Assembly: GCF_014635705.1 (NCBI RefSeq)
Contig: NZ_BMDI01000005.1
Span: 1 to 51,565, forward strand
Source of the DNA: Oxalicibacterium faecigallinarum
GTDB taxonomy: Bacteria; Pseudomonadota; Gammaproteobacteria; Burkholderiales; Burkholderiaceae_D
Reading direction: 5' to 3'
Length of the DNA stretch: 51,565 bases
Positions 32,186 through 40,946 of this stretch are shown one piece after another (within the stretch, counting starts at the first letter, position 1; each line of letters opens with the position of its first letter). The notes beneath the pieces were generated by a model. It saw nothing but the letters and a program-made list of their open reading frames with translations, was not told where the DNA came from and did no database searches. A program made the translations under genes and the position numbers.

Positions 32186-32998
32186 ATGATGAAGCGAAGC
32201 CTTCTCCTGCTGGCCCTGCTGTCTGGGTACGCCAATGCGCAATCGCTGGATTACCCCTCTGTTTGGCAGTGCGATGCGAACAAGCCCAACTGGTACTGCG
32301 ACATGGAAGACGCCAAGCCGCAGCCTGTGCAGCCGACGCCGGCGCCGGCCCGGCCTCAGACTGGCCGCAAGGCTGACCAGCCCAAGCGCATCGAGCTGAA
32401 GGACATCAAGACCGCCGAGCAACTGCGACAAGAACTGAAGCGCCGGGAAGACGTGGCGGTGATGAACCCCACCGACCAGAACATGAAGGACTACCTGGAG
32501 CTTTGGCAGATGACGCAGGACAAGGGAGCTGTCTTCGCTGACAACTGGCGGCGCGTGGTTTGGCAAAACCCGAGCCTCGACTACGCGCAAAAGCGGCCGG
32601 TCAATAACTCCGCGATCAAGATTTACGACGAGGGCCGCATTCAGAACGAGGAACAGCAACTGAAGATGCTGGCCAAGGAACACGGGCTGATCTTCTTCTT
32701 CCGTAGCGACTGCCCGTACTGCCATGCAATGGCCCCGACGCTGAAGATGCTTTCCGACAAGTACGGCATCGAGGTGCTGCCGGTATCCGTCGATGGCATG
32801 GGCCTGCCCGAGTTCCCGAACCCCCGCGACGGCCGCGCGCAAGCTGCGGCTTGGGGGATTGAGCGCGTGCCAGCACTGTTCATCGGCTCGAAGCAGACCG
32901 GCGACCGCGCACCCGTGGGCTTCGGAATGATGGCCCTGACCGAAATCGTCAATCGAATTTTTGTCCTCACCGGCACCAAGCCCGGCGATAACTTCTAA
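32186..32998 (+). CDS. traF: T4SS protein TraF (thioredoxin-like, F type)
   Basis: 270 aa. Signal peptide ending ANA, then the TraF pattern YPSVWQCDANKPNWYCDMED. A helical linker follows, then a thioredoxin fold with intact CPYC in FFFRSDCPYCHAM and cis-Pro in ERVPALFIG. It probably assists folding of TraN/TraH/TraU together with DsbC. Confidence 0.94.
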   Translation: MMKRSLLLLALLSGYANAQSLDYPSVWQCDANKPNWYCDMEDAKPQPVQPTPAPARPQTGRKADQPKRIELKDIKTAEQLRQELKRREDVAVMNPTDQNMKDYLELWQMTQDKGAVFADNWRRVVWQNPSLDYAQKRPVNNSAIKIYDEGRIQNEEQQLKMLAKEHGLIFFFRSDCPYCHAMAPTLKMLSDKYGIEVLPVSVDGMGLPEFPNPRDGRAQAAAWGIERVPALFIGSKQTGDRAPVGFGMMALTEIVNRIFVLTGTKPGDNF

Positions 32999-33008
32999 GG
33001 AGCTGCCC

Positions 33009-34415
33009 ATGCTACTGAAAAAAGTAACGGCGCTGGTGACGGCATTTGCTTTCACCACCTCTACCTACGCCATGAACATGCAGGAGCTTTTCGACTCCGT
33101 GAATGCTCAAGGCAACGTCAGCAACCCGGCCGTGCTGCAAGGCCAGACGATGAACCTCTACACCGGGGGCAGTCTGTTCATGCGGATGCCCAAGCGCACC
33201 TACCAACTGGCCACGGTGACGCCGCCGAGCTGGAACGCTGGGTGCGGAGGCATTGACCTGTTTGCAGGCGGCTTCTCGTTCATCAACAAAGAGCAGTTCG
33301 TGGCCATGCTGCGCAACATCGGCTCGAATGCCCTGGGCTACGGCTTCAAGCTGGCCATCCAGAACCTGTGCCCGACCTGCGACAACGTGATGCAGGCCCT
33401 GCAAGCCACGGCCCAAGCGGCTAACCGTCTGAACATGGATTCGTGCGAGGCGGCCAAGGGGATCGTCAATGCGGCCGTGCCCGACACCTGGACACGCGGC
33501 AAGCAGAACGCGGCCAAGAACTTCGGTGTGGACACCAATATTTTCGAGAACATCACCGACGCTTGGACGAACGTGATGAACAGCGAAAGCCGGGCCAACC
33601 AAACGGTGAACTCGGTGGCCAACGCGAGGCCCGAGGCGAAAGACCAGCTCCCGACCGGCAACGTGGTTTGGAAGGCGCTCAAGAAGCTCGATGGCATCAC
33701 CGACGAGCAACGCATGATCCTGATGTCGATGATCGGCAGCATGATCTTCCCGACCGGCGACACACCGCAACTGCCAATCCCGCTGCTGCGCAAGGAAATC
33801 ACGGTGGAGGCCCTGGTGGGTGCGCGTACCACCTCCGACACCATCACGGTGCCGATCTGGCGTTGCGACACCACCAGCGCGGACGGCTGCTTGAGTCCGA
33901 CCGAGGACGAAGTGACCACCAAGAGCTTCAAGACGATGGTGCGGGAGAAGATGGAAAAAATCTCCGACAAGATCGCCAACCGTTCGGCACATGACGACAT
34001 GGCGGCCACCATCGGCTTCCTGAACGCCACCGATCTGCCCATCTACAAGATGCTGGCCGTGACGACGACCCTCAACAACACCTCGATGGCCGACGCGCTG
34101 ATTGGCCGCTACCAAGAGCTGATCGCCGCCAAATACGCCGAGGTTTACATCCAGCGTGCCGTCACCGACCTGCGCGGCGCAATGGCGAAGTTCTCCGCCG
34201 CTGCCGACGCTACCCAGGCCGCCGAGCTGGGCAAGATGAAGCCCGAGCTGGAGGAAATTTCGCGCGCAGCAAAGCAGGTGCTGGCCACTGCCTACTCGCA
34301 GACCATCAGCACCTACAACATCGCCCAGGAGGTGCAGTACATGGAGCGTGCGCTCAATGCCAACCTGTCGCAGACGCTGCGTAACTCGCTCGCCTTCGGC
34401 AAGAGCCTGCGCTAA
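33009..34415 (+). CDS. traH: T4SS protein TraH
   Basis: 468 aa from ATG 33009 (AAGGAG upstream). Signal peptide ending TYA, then YTGGSLFMRMPKRTYQLATVTPPSWNAGCGGIDLFAGGFSFI, the hallmark of TraH. A C-terminal coiled coil (about 400-455). Outer-membrane-associated partner of TraF and TraW in pilus assembly. Confidence 0.95.
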   Translation: MLLKKVTALVTAFAFTTSTYAMNMQELFDSVNAQGNVSNPAVLQGQTMNLYTGGSLFMRMPKRTYQLATVTPPSWNAGCGGIDLFAGGFSFINKEQFVAMLRNIGSNALGYGFKLAIQNLCPTCDNVMQALQATAQAANRLNMDSCEAAKGIVNAAVPDTWTRGKQNAAKNFGVDTNIFENITDAWTNVMNSESRANQTVNSVANARPEAKDQLPTGNVVWKALKKLDGITDEQRMILMSMIGSMIFPTGDTPQLPIPLLRKEITVEALVGARTTSDTITVPIWRCDTTSADGCLSPTEDEVTTKSFKTMVREKMEKISDKIANRSAHDDMAATIGFLNATDLPIYKMLAVTTTLNNTSMADALIGRYQELIAAKYAEVYIQRAVTDLRGAMAKFSAAADATQAAELGKMKPELEEISRAAKQVLATAYSQTISTYNIAQEVQYMERALNANLSQTLRNSLAFGKSLR

Positions 34416-34426
34416 GGGAGGATGCC

Positions 34427-37400
34427 GTGGACATCGAAATTCAAACCTACTGGAACGTAGAAACGCTCTACTACGTCTTCAACGCCGTCGCCTCGATGAT
34501 GGCCGGCGCTGGCTTCGCTGGCTTGCTGAAGCTGGTTTTCCTGTTCGCCATTGCAATCGGCATGTTCGGCTACATGAACAAGCAGCTCGAAATGGCGAAG
34601 TGGTTTATCCACGCCTTGGCTTTCGTGACGGTGCTGAATCTGCCGATCGCGCGCGTTGCCTTGACCGACAAGACCGGGCTGGAGCCGCCTCGCGTGGTCG
34701 ATAACGTCCCCTTTGCCCTGGCCGTCACTGCGCAAACGACAAATCTGGTGTTCGGCGCACTGACCAACACCTATGAAACTGTCTTCGGTGTGCCCGAAGA
34801 CTTGGGCCTGCAAAAAGGGGATGTGGGCTTCGGCCACCGCATCCTGAAGCAAGTCAATAACGCGACGATCCGCGACCCCAGCTTGCGCTCCGACCTGATG
34901 CAGTTCATCAAGGAATGCACGCTGTACGACGTGAAAGACGGTGAAATTACCCCGCAGCAGATTGTGGGCGGCACCGATACCTGGAACGTGATTTTCAACA
35001 ACACGAGTCCGGCCCGCTTCGTCACCTACAACACCCTGACGAATGCGCCGACCACCGATACCTGCACCAATGTTGCGGCCATCCTGAAGGAGAAGGTCAA
35101 CGACGCCGTAACGGCTGGCCAAGCCTTCTACGGCAAGCAGGCTTTCACTCGGGCAAGCAGTGATGCCATCGCTACCAGCATGTTCGTTTCGACGGTGGGC
35201 ACGTCCTACGACTGGATTCTGAACAACTCCAGCAACGCCTCCGACGCGATGAAGCAGGCGATGTTCAACAACATCTGGAAGGAGGCCGGCACCGAGCTGC
35301 CGGCGCTGCTGAACGATCCTGCGCGGGTGGCCGAGGTTAATGCCCTGGCCGGCGCTGCCCAGGCGGCACGGCAAGCTGACGGCTCCAACAGCACGTTGAG
35401 CCTGCTGGCCCAAGAGACGCTGCCCCACATGCGCAACTGGATCGAGGCAATCATCTACGGCCTATTCCCGGTTGTTGTGGTTCTGATGGTTGTCAGCTCG
35501 ACCGAGGGTGCAAAGAAGATCATCGCGGGCTACATGATGTCGCTGGCCTGGATCGGCCTGTGGCCAATCTTGTTCGCCGTCATCAACCACCTGTCGCTCA
35601 TGCACTTGCGCTACAAGGCGCGCGCGCTGGAGCTGGCGGCCGGTGTGCCGTTCCAGCTCACCGATGCTTTCGACGCCACGCTGACCAACGAGCAGGCGGC
35701 CATCGGCTACATGGTTGTCCTAGTGCCATTCATCGCCGGGGCCATCATCAAGCTGGGGCAGGGCGGTTTCATGGGTGTTGCCGACCGGATGATGACCGGC
35801 TTTGCCTCTGCCGGCGCAGCGGTGGGCGCAAGCAATGCCAGCGGCAATGTCAGCATGGGCCAAGCTGGACTTGATACCGCATCGGTCAACACGACCTCGA
35901 TGAACAAGTACGACAGCAACATCGGCCTGCAAGGCGGCGGGGCAACCATCGGCCGAGGCAATGGCTCGACGGCCACAATGGCCGCGAACGGCGCGGTTGC
36001 CTTGCAGCAGCTTCAAAACCGGATGCTGACGCAGATGAACATGGATCACCGACTGGAAGCCGGCCGCAACCAGGAAGCGCATCGTACCGACATCACTTCG
36101 ACCGGGGATCAACTGGCGCGCCGGCACGGCGACAGCTCAAGCCTCACGGACGTGAAGGGGCACGATACAACCCGTGGCCAATACCAGAACACGGGCGTGG
36201 TGGCGGCTCGCGGGAGCGAGGGCGGGTATGGTGGCCAACACTCCACTGGCCAGAACTTGGATCGCAACTTCCGTGAGGGTTCGCACTTCCGCACGGCGGC
36301 CGGTGCCAATGACCAGCTCCACATGAATTTGGGTGTTGGCCGTGGGAACCCCAACGGCGGCGGTGCTCCTGGTGCGGGTGGCGCGGGTGGCGCGCCTGAT
36401 CCGCGCGAGGAAAAGCGTATTGCTGACGCCATGAAGCAGGGCGGCGCGAACCAGCAACAGATCGACCAGGCGCTGAAGAACTACCGTGGCGGCAAGGGCG
36501 GTGCCCAGCCTTCGGGCAGCCTCATCAACGCGGGCCTGGGCTACAACGGCGCGAAGACCTACACCGCCGAGCACGGCCGGGATCGGGGCGTGGATACGGT
36601 TCATGGCAACCAGGAGGCCGCGCGCACCGAGCGCACGTTTGCTGAACGCGGCTCCCGCACCGAGCAGGCCGGGACGGGCAATCAATCGGCCCAAAACGAC
36701 CGCCACGGCCGCGATGCCGCCCTTACGAACGTGGATGAGGTTTCCCGCGTGCGTGATGTCTCTGATCGTCGTGAATTCGGTACTGGCGACCGCGCCAACC
36801 GTAGCGACAGCAACAGCTTCACGACTCACAAGGATCTGATGGCCGATCCGTATCTGTTCGAGAAGGTGGCAGCGCGCAATGGCATGACCGCCATGCGTTT
36901 CGCCAACCAATCCGAAGACCGGATCATGGACATGGTGCAGGACTACGTGAGCGAGAAGGGCATGGTTCAACAAGCCACCACCATGCCGCAGCAGACTTTC
37001 GCAGGCGAAAAACTGCCGACCACGAAGGGCGAGCTGGAGAGGCAATCCGCCAAGGATCGCGCCGGCATCCCGCAGGACATCCAGGGCGTCCACAAGAAGA
37101 AGGTGGGACAGACCGGCTACGGCGGAACCGCTCCGCTCAAGGTCGATACCTCTGCGCCTCCGATCATTGCGGAATCCAGAGGGGACGTACAGGGCCAGCT
37201 CGACCCGAAGAACAAGGGCAGCATCCCGGCGCGTGCCGGGGCCTTGGACGAGAACGTGAATGCCTGGGCCAGCCCGGACAAGGCTGTTGGCGCTGGGCGG
37301 GCCAACCCCGCAGCCGTCAACGAGGACAACATGATCCGCGACGGCAAGGACACCGTTCAGAAGGCTTGGGACAAGCTGACTGGCGGCGACGGTACGGCAG

Positions 37401-37474
37401 ACGGCGAAAAGCTGAACGACAACATGAAGCGGGAAACAGCCGCCTCGGTTCAGATCAACAACGGCAGCAAGTAA
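34427..37474 (+). CDS. traG: T4SS protein TraG (pilus assembly, mating-pair stabilisation)
   Basis: 1015 aa from GTG 34427 with AGGGAGG upstream. The N-terminal ~480 residues contain several membrane helices (about 20-45, 55-75, 355-390, 420-445) and are needed for pilus assembly. The long hydrophilic C-terminal half is periplasmic and rich in Gly, Asn and charged residues, including a Gly-rich stretch near 640-660. In F this part mediates mating-pair stabilisation and is the target of entry exclusion. Last gene of the operon. Confidence 0.95.
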   Translation: MDIEIQTYWNVETLYYVFNAVASMMAGAGFAGLLKLVFLFAIAIGMFGYMNKQLEMAKWFIHALAFVTVLNLPIARVALTDKTGLEPPRVVDNVPFALAVTAQTTNLVFGALTNTYETVFGVPEDLGLQKGDVGFGHRILKQVNNATIRDPSLRSDLMQFIKECTLYDVKDGEITPQQIVGGTDTWNVIFNNTSPARFVTYNTLTNAPTTDTCTNVAAILKEKVNDAVTAGQAFYGKQAFTRASSDAIATSMFVSTVGTSYDWILNNSSNASDAMKQAMFNNIWKEAGTELPALLNDPARVAEVNALAGAAQAARQADGSNSTLSLLAQETLPHMRNWIEAIIYGLFPVVVVLMVVSSTEGAKKIIAGYMMSLAWIGLWPILFAVINHLSLMHLRYKARALELAAGVPFQLTDAFDATLTNEQAAIGYMVVLVPFIAGAIIKLGQGGFMGVADRMMTGFASAGAAVGASNASGNVSMGQAGLDTASVNTTSMNKYDSNIGLQGGGATIGRGNGSTATMAANGAVALQQLQNRMLTQMNMDHRLEAGRNQEAHRTDITSTGDQLARRHGDSSSLTDVKGHDTTRGQYQNTGVVAARGSEGGYGGQHSTGQNLDRNFREGSHFRTAAGANDQLHMNLGVGRGNPNGGGAPGAGGAGGAPDPREEKRIADAMKQGGANQQQIDQALKNYRGGKGGAQPSGSLINAGLGYNGAKTYTAEHGRDRGVDTVHGNQEAARTERTFAERGSRTEQAGTGNQSAQNDRHGRDAALTNVDEVSRVRDVSDRREFGTGDRANRSDSNSFTTHKDLMADPYLFEKVAARNGMTAMRFANQSEDRIMDMVQDYVSEKGMVQQATTMPQQTFAGEKLPTTKGELERQSAKDRAGIPQDIQGVHKKKVGQTGYGGTAPLKVDTSAPPIIAESRGDVQGQLDPKNKGSIPARAGALDENVNAWASPDKAVGAGRANPAAVNEDNMIRDGKDTVQKAWDKLTGGDGTADGEKLNDNMKRETAASVQINNGSK
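36996..37011. repeat. Dispersed palindrome site 10 (one mismatch)
   Basis: CTTTCGCAGGCGAAAA, last base off consensus, within the traG C-terminal region (encodes TFAGEK). Confidence 0.85.
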
Positions 37475-37477
37475 AGG

Positions 37478-37500
37478 GAAAGGGGGCTTTGCCCCCTTTC
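37478..37500. terminator. Bidirectional terminator hairpin between traG and convergent genes
   Basis: GAAAGGGGGC-ttt-GCCCCCTTTC, a perfect 10-bp stem just after the traG stop and touching the stop of the minus-strand gene. It is suited to stop transcription from both sides. Confidence 0.75.
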
Positions 37501-37810
37501 AAGAATTGCCGCCCGTGTAGTTATCGCCCCAGGGTAAATGATGAACAACACAAGACTTGCCGGTAAATGGATTAACGCCTGCTGCGCTATTTGGCGCGCC
37601 AGTGCCGGGCCATTTCGACATTCCCTTGAATCCATCGCTTAACCACCATGCAAGCCAGAATGGAATCCAGAAAATCAATCCGCCGCCGAGCATTGGAATG
37701 TAGTCGGCAAGGAAATTACCACCGGATGCCGAAAGTGCGGCAGCGGCCGGCAATGGAAGCCAGAGCATCCAGCGCCTTCGAGAGAACAGCATTTTTGTCA
37801 GTCGCATCAT
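37499..37810 (-). CDS. Small membrane protein (103 aa), possible entry-exclusion partner
   Basis: Basic N-terminus, then two hydrophobic stretches (about residues 14-30 and 40-58, LGGGLIFWIPFWLAWWLSDGF), with a polar tail. Start overlaps the stop of the upstream minus-strand gene. A pair of small exported or membrane proteins directly beyond traG, transcribed on their own, occupies the place of traS/traT in F. An exclusion role is inferred from position alone. Confidence 0.6.
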   Translation of the reverse strand: MMRLTKMLFSRRRWMLWLPLPAAAALSASGGNFLADYIPMLGGGLIFWIPFWLAWWLSDGFKGMSKWPGTGAPNSAAGVNPFTGKSCVVHHLPWGDNYTGGNS

Positions 37811-38064
37811 TATTGTTCCTCAATAACCAGCATCACGTAGGTGGCCGTGTTTTTGTCGTCTTGCATATGCACGACACGGAAGCCTTTTTCGTAAATCTGC
37901 TTGATCGTCACCTTGCCGATGTGTTCGCACTGCAACACCGAGTCGCCACCACGGAAGGGGCCGATGCAGACACCGCCACGCTTCGAGGCGGCTGCTTGGG
38001 CGCTGGCGTTCGTCATGCCGGCAAGTGCTGCCACGATGAAAGCAGCGTAAAGCATTTTTTTCAT
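37810..38064 (-). CDS. Small periplasmic protein (84 aa)
   Basis: AAGGAGAG lies before the ATG. Signal peptide (about residues 1-24, after SAQA), then a ~60-residue domain with two cysteines (GGVCIGPFRGGDSVLQCEHIG) and beta-rich KGFRVVHMQDDKNTATYVMLVIEE. There is no lipobox, so it is unlike classical Eex lipoproteins. Candidate periplasmic exclusion or immunity factor with the gene downstream (inference). Confidence 0.6.
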   Translation of the reverse strand: MKKMLYAAFIVAALAGMTNASAQAAASKRGGVCIGPFRGGDSVLQCEHIGKVTIKQIYEKGFRVVHMQDDKNTATYVMLVIEEQ

Positions 38065-38147
38065 TACAACTCTCCTTCCAATTTGGATAGAATTTGCGCA
38101 TCTTGTCTATTGACAAAATACGCCCAAAACCCTTACGGTGCAAGGGG
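38065..38147. promoter_or_regulatory. Divergent promoter region with short palindrome
   Basis: Between the minus-strand exclusion-like pair and the KorA-like gene. TTGTC-tatt-GACAA (38103-38116) contains CTATTGAC, also present in the operator at 60-82, and includes a TTGACA -35 for the plus strand. Probably an autoregulatory site of the KorA-like protein. Confidence 0.6.
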
Positions 38148-38477
38148 ATGAGTCAGATATTCAAGACTGTTTCCGCAGCGTGTGGCCATGTGTCGCGTGC
38201 TGTCTTCGTGAAAGCAGCGCGGCGGCTGGGTCTTTCGTCCGAATCTTACCGCATCGCTGATGAAGTGTTCCTCAAAGGCTACCGGCAGGCAACCGTCGCG
38301 CGCCACGTCGGCGTCTCGCGTCAACGGGTGCATTCAGTGTGCCGGGAGCTGCTGGAAGAAATCAACAACCAACTTTCCCCTGAAAGGGCAACCGATGAAA
38401 AAACTTCTCCTGATTCTCATTACCACGGCCACCTTGGGCGGATGTGCTTCGCAACAGCCTCTCAGCATGAGAAATGA
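38148..38477 (+). CDS. TrfB/KorA-like transcriptional regulator
   Basis: 109 aa from ATG 38148 (AAGGGG upstream). Residues about 14-80 (FVKAARRLGLSSESYRIADEVFLKGYRQATVARHVGVSRQRVHSVCRELLEEI) resemble the KorA/TrfB DNA-binding domain of IncP plasmids, with helix-turn-helix QATVARHVGVSRQRVHSVC. KorA-type proteins repress several plasmid operons from one palindrome. Its likely targets here are the CTATTGAC-type operators or the TGCTTTCAC palindromes. The last 27 codons overlap the next gene in another frame. Confidence 0.8.
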   Translation: MSQIFKTVSAACGHVSRAVFVKAARRLGLSSESYRIADEVFLKGYRQATVARHVGVSRQRVHSVCRELLEEINNQLSPERATDEKTSPDSHYHGHLGRMCFATASQHEK

Positions 38478-38556
38478 CTGGCGCGCTGGCACCGATCAAA
38501 CGCCGTATCGCTCGATCCCAACAGCTTTAATCTGTGACGACTGCAATTTGCAATGA
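38395..38556 (+). CDS. Small lipoprotein (53 aa)
   Basis: ATG 38395, GAAAGGG upstream. Signal peptide with lipobox LGGC (Cys17), mature part only ~37 residues ending CDDCNLQ. It starts inside the regulator gene (83-bp overlap) and ends four bases into the M48 gene. Size and lipobox recall entry-exclusion or lysis-type lipoproteins, but I cannot assign it. Confidence 0.65.
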   Translation: MKKLLLILITTATLGGCASQQPLSMRNDWRAGTDQTPYRSIPTALICDDCNLQ

Positions 38557-39278
38557 TCCCGTCTCACTGGTTCAGACGGATCATTCTGATCGTCTTCATC
38601 ATGGAGGTTGCTGGCGGCATTTTGTGGGTAACTGGCAGGTTATCCACGAATCCGGCCGCCAAGCCAATGACTCAGGCTCTCGGTAGCCTGATATTCCTGT
38701 TCGGCTTTTATGCCAGCGCGCCATTATCGGCGCGCTTCCTTGCTCCGCGACCGTCGCGGGATGCTGCGCTTCAAGAGCGTTTGGCAAGGATAGTGGCAAC
38801 CGTCCCTGATAGTCGCCCCGTCTTCCTGTATGACCATGCCGACAAGGAAGCCAACACTGTGGGGCTGCTGCCGAGTCATTCGCGCATCTACGTGACAACC
38901 GGCCTGCTGGCCAGCATGAGCGACGAGGGTATGCGGGGCGTGATCGCCCATGAAAACGCCCATGTTCATGAGCGCCACATCTTCGCCACGTTCACCTATG
39001 CCTGCTGCTTTGCTGTGAGCAGCCACCTCCTGGACAACAACAACTTTTTCTTTGCCGCCTTCCTCCTGTTCCTGGGGATTCGCCGGTATTGCGAGTACCG
39101 GGCGGATGCCGGCGCTGCGCAGTCCGTAGGGCACGGAACGATGTTGACGGCGCTGCGCGAGCTGGCCGTGTTGTACCCCTCGAAATCCTGGGTTCGCTGG
39201 TTCTCGTTCGCCAATGCCTACCCGACCTTGGCCATGCGGATGCGGGCCGTGGAAACCGGGCGCAAGGCCCTTCTGTGA
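38553..39278 (+). CDS. M48-family membrane metallopeptidase (HtpX/TrbP-like)
   Basis: 241 aa. Two N-terminal membrane helices, then the catalytic zinc motif HENAH in GVIAHENAHVHERH, a further hydrophobic segment, and the downstream glutamate in CEYRADAGAA. Length and layout fit HtpX-like proteases that degrade membrane proteins. A plasmid copy may process transfer proteins or relieve envelope stress during conjugation (inference). Confidence 0.85.
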   Translation: MIPSHWFRRIILIVFIMEVAGGILWVTGRLSTNPAAKPMTQALGSLIFLFGFYASAPLSARFLAPRPSRDAALQERLARIVATVPDSRPVFLYDHADKEANTVGLLPSHSRIYVTTGLLASMSDEGMRGVIAHENAHVHERHIFATFTYACCFAVSSHLLDNNNFFFAAFLLFLGIRRYCEYRADAGAAQSVGHGTMLTALRELAVLYPSKSWVRWFSFANAYPTLAMRMRAVETGRKALL

Positions 39279-39279
39279 G

Positions 39280-39546
39280 ATGAGCATGGATGCCTTCTAC
39301 CTGCAATGGATCGGCTGCGCGTTTGGGGTGCTGGGGGCCTTGATGCTGGCCCTCAATAACCGCTTGTCCGGCTGGGGCTTCGTGTCTTTCCTGGCCTCGA
39401 ATGTCTGCTGGATCGGCTTCGGCGTCATGACCGACGCGCCGGGCCTGATCTTCATGCAAGTGGCTTTCACTGCCACCAGCCTGCTAGGCATTTATCGCTG
39501 GATGCTGGCCAAGCCCGACTTTCGCGCGCGAAAGCAGGAGGGGTGA
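39280..39546 (+). CDS. Small membrane protein (88 aa)
   Basis: Three hydrophobic helices (about residues 7-28, 32-50, 54-72), then a basic tail KPDFRARKQEG encoded partly by dispersed palindrome site 11. No assigned function. It starts one base after the protease stop and overlaps the next gene by one base. Confidence 0.6.
   Translation: MSMDAFYLQWIGCAFGVLGALMLALNNRLSGWGFVSFLASNVCWIGFGVMTDAPGLIFMQVAFTATSLLGIYRWMLAKPDFRARKQEG
39519..39534. repeat. Dispersed palindrome site 11 (CTTTCGCGCGCGAAAG)
   Basis: Exact copy at the 3' end of the 88-aa membrane protein gene. Confidence 0.95.
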
Positions 39547-39965
39547 TGAGGCGGGCCAAAAAGTACCACACGATCACCGACATCGTAGGCACGGTTTACT
39601 GCGAGCAAAAGGTGGTTTTCGACCGTGAGCGTGGGGATGCCCGGCCGCTGGAGGTTCGGGCGAAGGCCGCTGCCGGCACCTTCGAGCACCTACGGTTTCA
39701 GGTCGAAGGGCAGACGCGCGCAGCGATTGATCGGCGCTGTTTCATTGCCACCGCGATCTACGGGCCTGACGCGGCCGAGACGAATTTCCTGCGCGCTTGG
39801 CGTGATCGGGTGCTGATGCCGGCAATGGCAGGGCGCTTGTTCGTCCGAGCCTACTACGCCGTCTCACCTAGCTTGGTGGCCCTGCTGTGCAGGAGCCGGT
39901 GCGCGGCCACGGCTGTGCGCGCCGGGCTGAACGCCCTGCTTCGCTTGATGGGGATGCCGCGATGA
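39546..39965 (+). CDS. Cas4 N-terminal-like segment joined to a CFIATA-box domain
   Basis: 139 aa. Residues about 5-60 (HTITDIVGTVYCEQKVVFDRERG, then AAAGTFEHLRFQVEG) resemble the N-terminus of Cas4-type nucleases, including the single Cys that there binds an Fe-S cluster. From about residue 62 a CFIATAIYGPDAAETNFLRAWRD box and a hydrophobic helix pair follow, a small domain seen in many exported or membrane proteins. It has no nuclease core of its own; that core is in the next gene, which overlaps by four bases. Probably a two-subunit enzyme (inference). Confidence 0.6.
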   Translation: MRRAKKYHTITDIVGTVYCEQKVVFDRERGDARPLEVRAKAAAGTFEHLRFQVEGQTRAAIDRRCFIATAIYGPDAAETNFLRAWRDRVLMPAMAGRLFVRAYYAVSPSLVALLCRSRCAATAVRAGLNALLRLMGMPR

Positions 39966-40486
39966 GTAACTTGGCCAGCTACATCCTATTCGCCCTTGCC
40001 CTGGTGCTGGCCGGCTGGACATTCATGGTCTGGCGCGGGTTCACTCAGAACTGGCTCCCTCCCGAGCTTGCGGCCGGCAAGGTGGCTCAAGTGGAACGCA
40101 ACCTGTTCATCAATGCGCCGTTCCCCGTCGTGGGCCGGCCCGATCAGGTGTATCGGCTTCCTGATGGACTGCATGTTCCCCTCGAAAACAAGAACCGCGA
40201 TGCCCACCGCGTCTATGAGACGGACATTGCGCAGCTCTCTTTGCAAGCGTGGCTGCTTCGCCTGAACGGACTCGAAACCGCGCCCTTTGGCTTCGTGGCC
40301 ATCAACAACCGAAAAACCCGTGAGCGCCGCGCCATGCGCGTGGAGTTGCGCGACGACGCCTATTGCGAGCAGTTGGTGGCCCGGTACATCGACATCACCG
40401 AGCGCAGGGCCAAAGCGCGCAAAAGCCGGGGCCGCAAATGCAACACATGCGGCCATCGTTCCGAATGCTTTTCTCTTAACCCTTAA
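39962..40486 (+). CDS. Membrane-anchored Cas4-like PD-(D/E)XK nuclease
   Basis: 174 aa. One N-terminal membrane helix (about residues 6-25). The nuclease core has GRPDQVYRLPDGLHVPLENKNR (Asp and ExK of the PD-(D/E)XK site) and QLSLQAWLLR (the RecB-type Q motif). The C-terminal CNTCGHRSEC matches the three-Cys Fe-S motif of Cas4. There is no CRISPR array or other cas gene in the window, so a role in DNA entry, transfer or recombination is more likely than adaptation. Confidence 0.72.
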   Translation: MSNLASYILFALALVLAGWTFMVWRGFTQNWLPPELAAGKVAQVERNLFINAPFPVVGRPDQVYRLPDGLHVPLENKNRDAHRVYETDIAQLSLQAWLLRLNGLETAPFGFVAINNRKTRERRAMRVELRDDAYCEQLVARYIDITERRAKARKSRGRKCNTCGHRSECFSLNP

Positions 40487-40509
40487 CCAACAACATGGAG
40501 ATTCCACCA

Positions 40510-40878
40510 ATGACTACCCCTGACCGCGAACTGCGCCTGATGGAAACTTTTGTCGGCCTTCTCAGCGACCATCAAAAGGACTTCGAGGGCTTCGTGCGCG
40601 ACGTGGAGAACGTCCGCTACTGCCATACCCCCATCGACGGCCAGCAAATCAATCGTTGCGAGTACGCGCTGCGCAACATGGAGATTCGCCTGCTGACCAT
40701 CCACAACTGCATCCAGGCGGGGCGGTTCGACGCTGAAACGCTCGATGCGTTGGTTCAGACCAAACATACCTGGGCCAGCATGAAGAACCGGGTGGATAGC
40801 TACCTGGGCGAAATCCACCAGATCATCAGCCAGACATCCGCCGCGCTGCGGCCGGTGCGTGAGAGCTTGGTGGCGTGA
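40510..40878 (+). CDS. Hypothetical helical protein (122 aa)
   Basis: ATG 40510 with GGAG 10 bases upstream. All-helical soluble protein, few cysteines, no signal peptide. No family recognised. It closes the 38148-40878 gene cluster. Confidence 0.55.
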   Translation: MTTPDRELRLMETFVGLLSDHQKDFEGFVRDVENVRYCHTPIDGQQINRCEYALRNMEIRLLTIHNCIQAGRFDAETLDALVQTKHTWASMKNRVDSYLGEIHQIISQTSAALRPVRESLVA

Positions 40879-40946
40879 TCGCCCTCCCCTTCCTATTGAC
40901 GTTATCGCGCTAAACGCCTAGTGCCAGTAGGATTTTTTTGATAAAC

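Noticed and set aside
39962-40486. Genuine CRISPR-Cas4 adaptation protein
   Set aside because: No Cas1, Cas2 or array in the window and the protein has a membrane anchor; only the fold seems shared.
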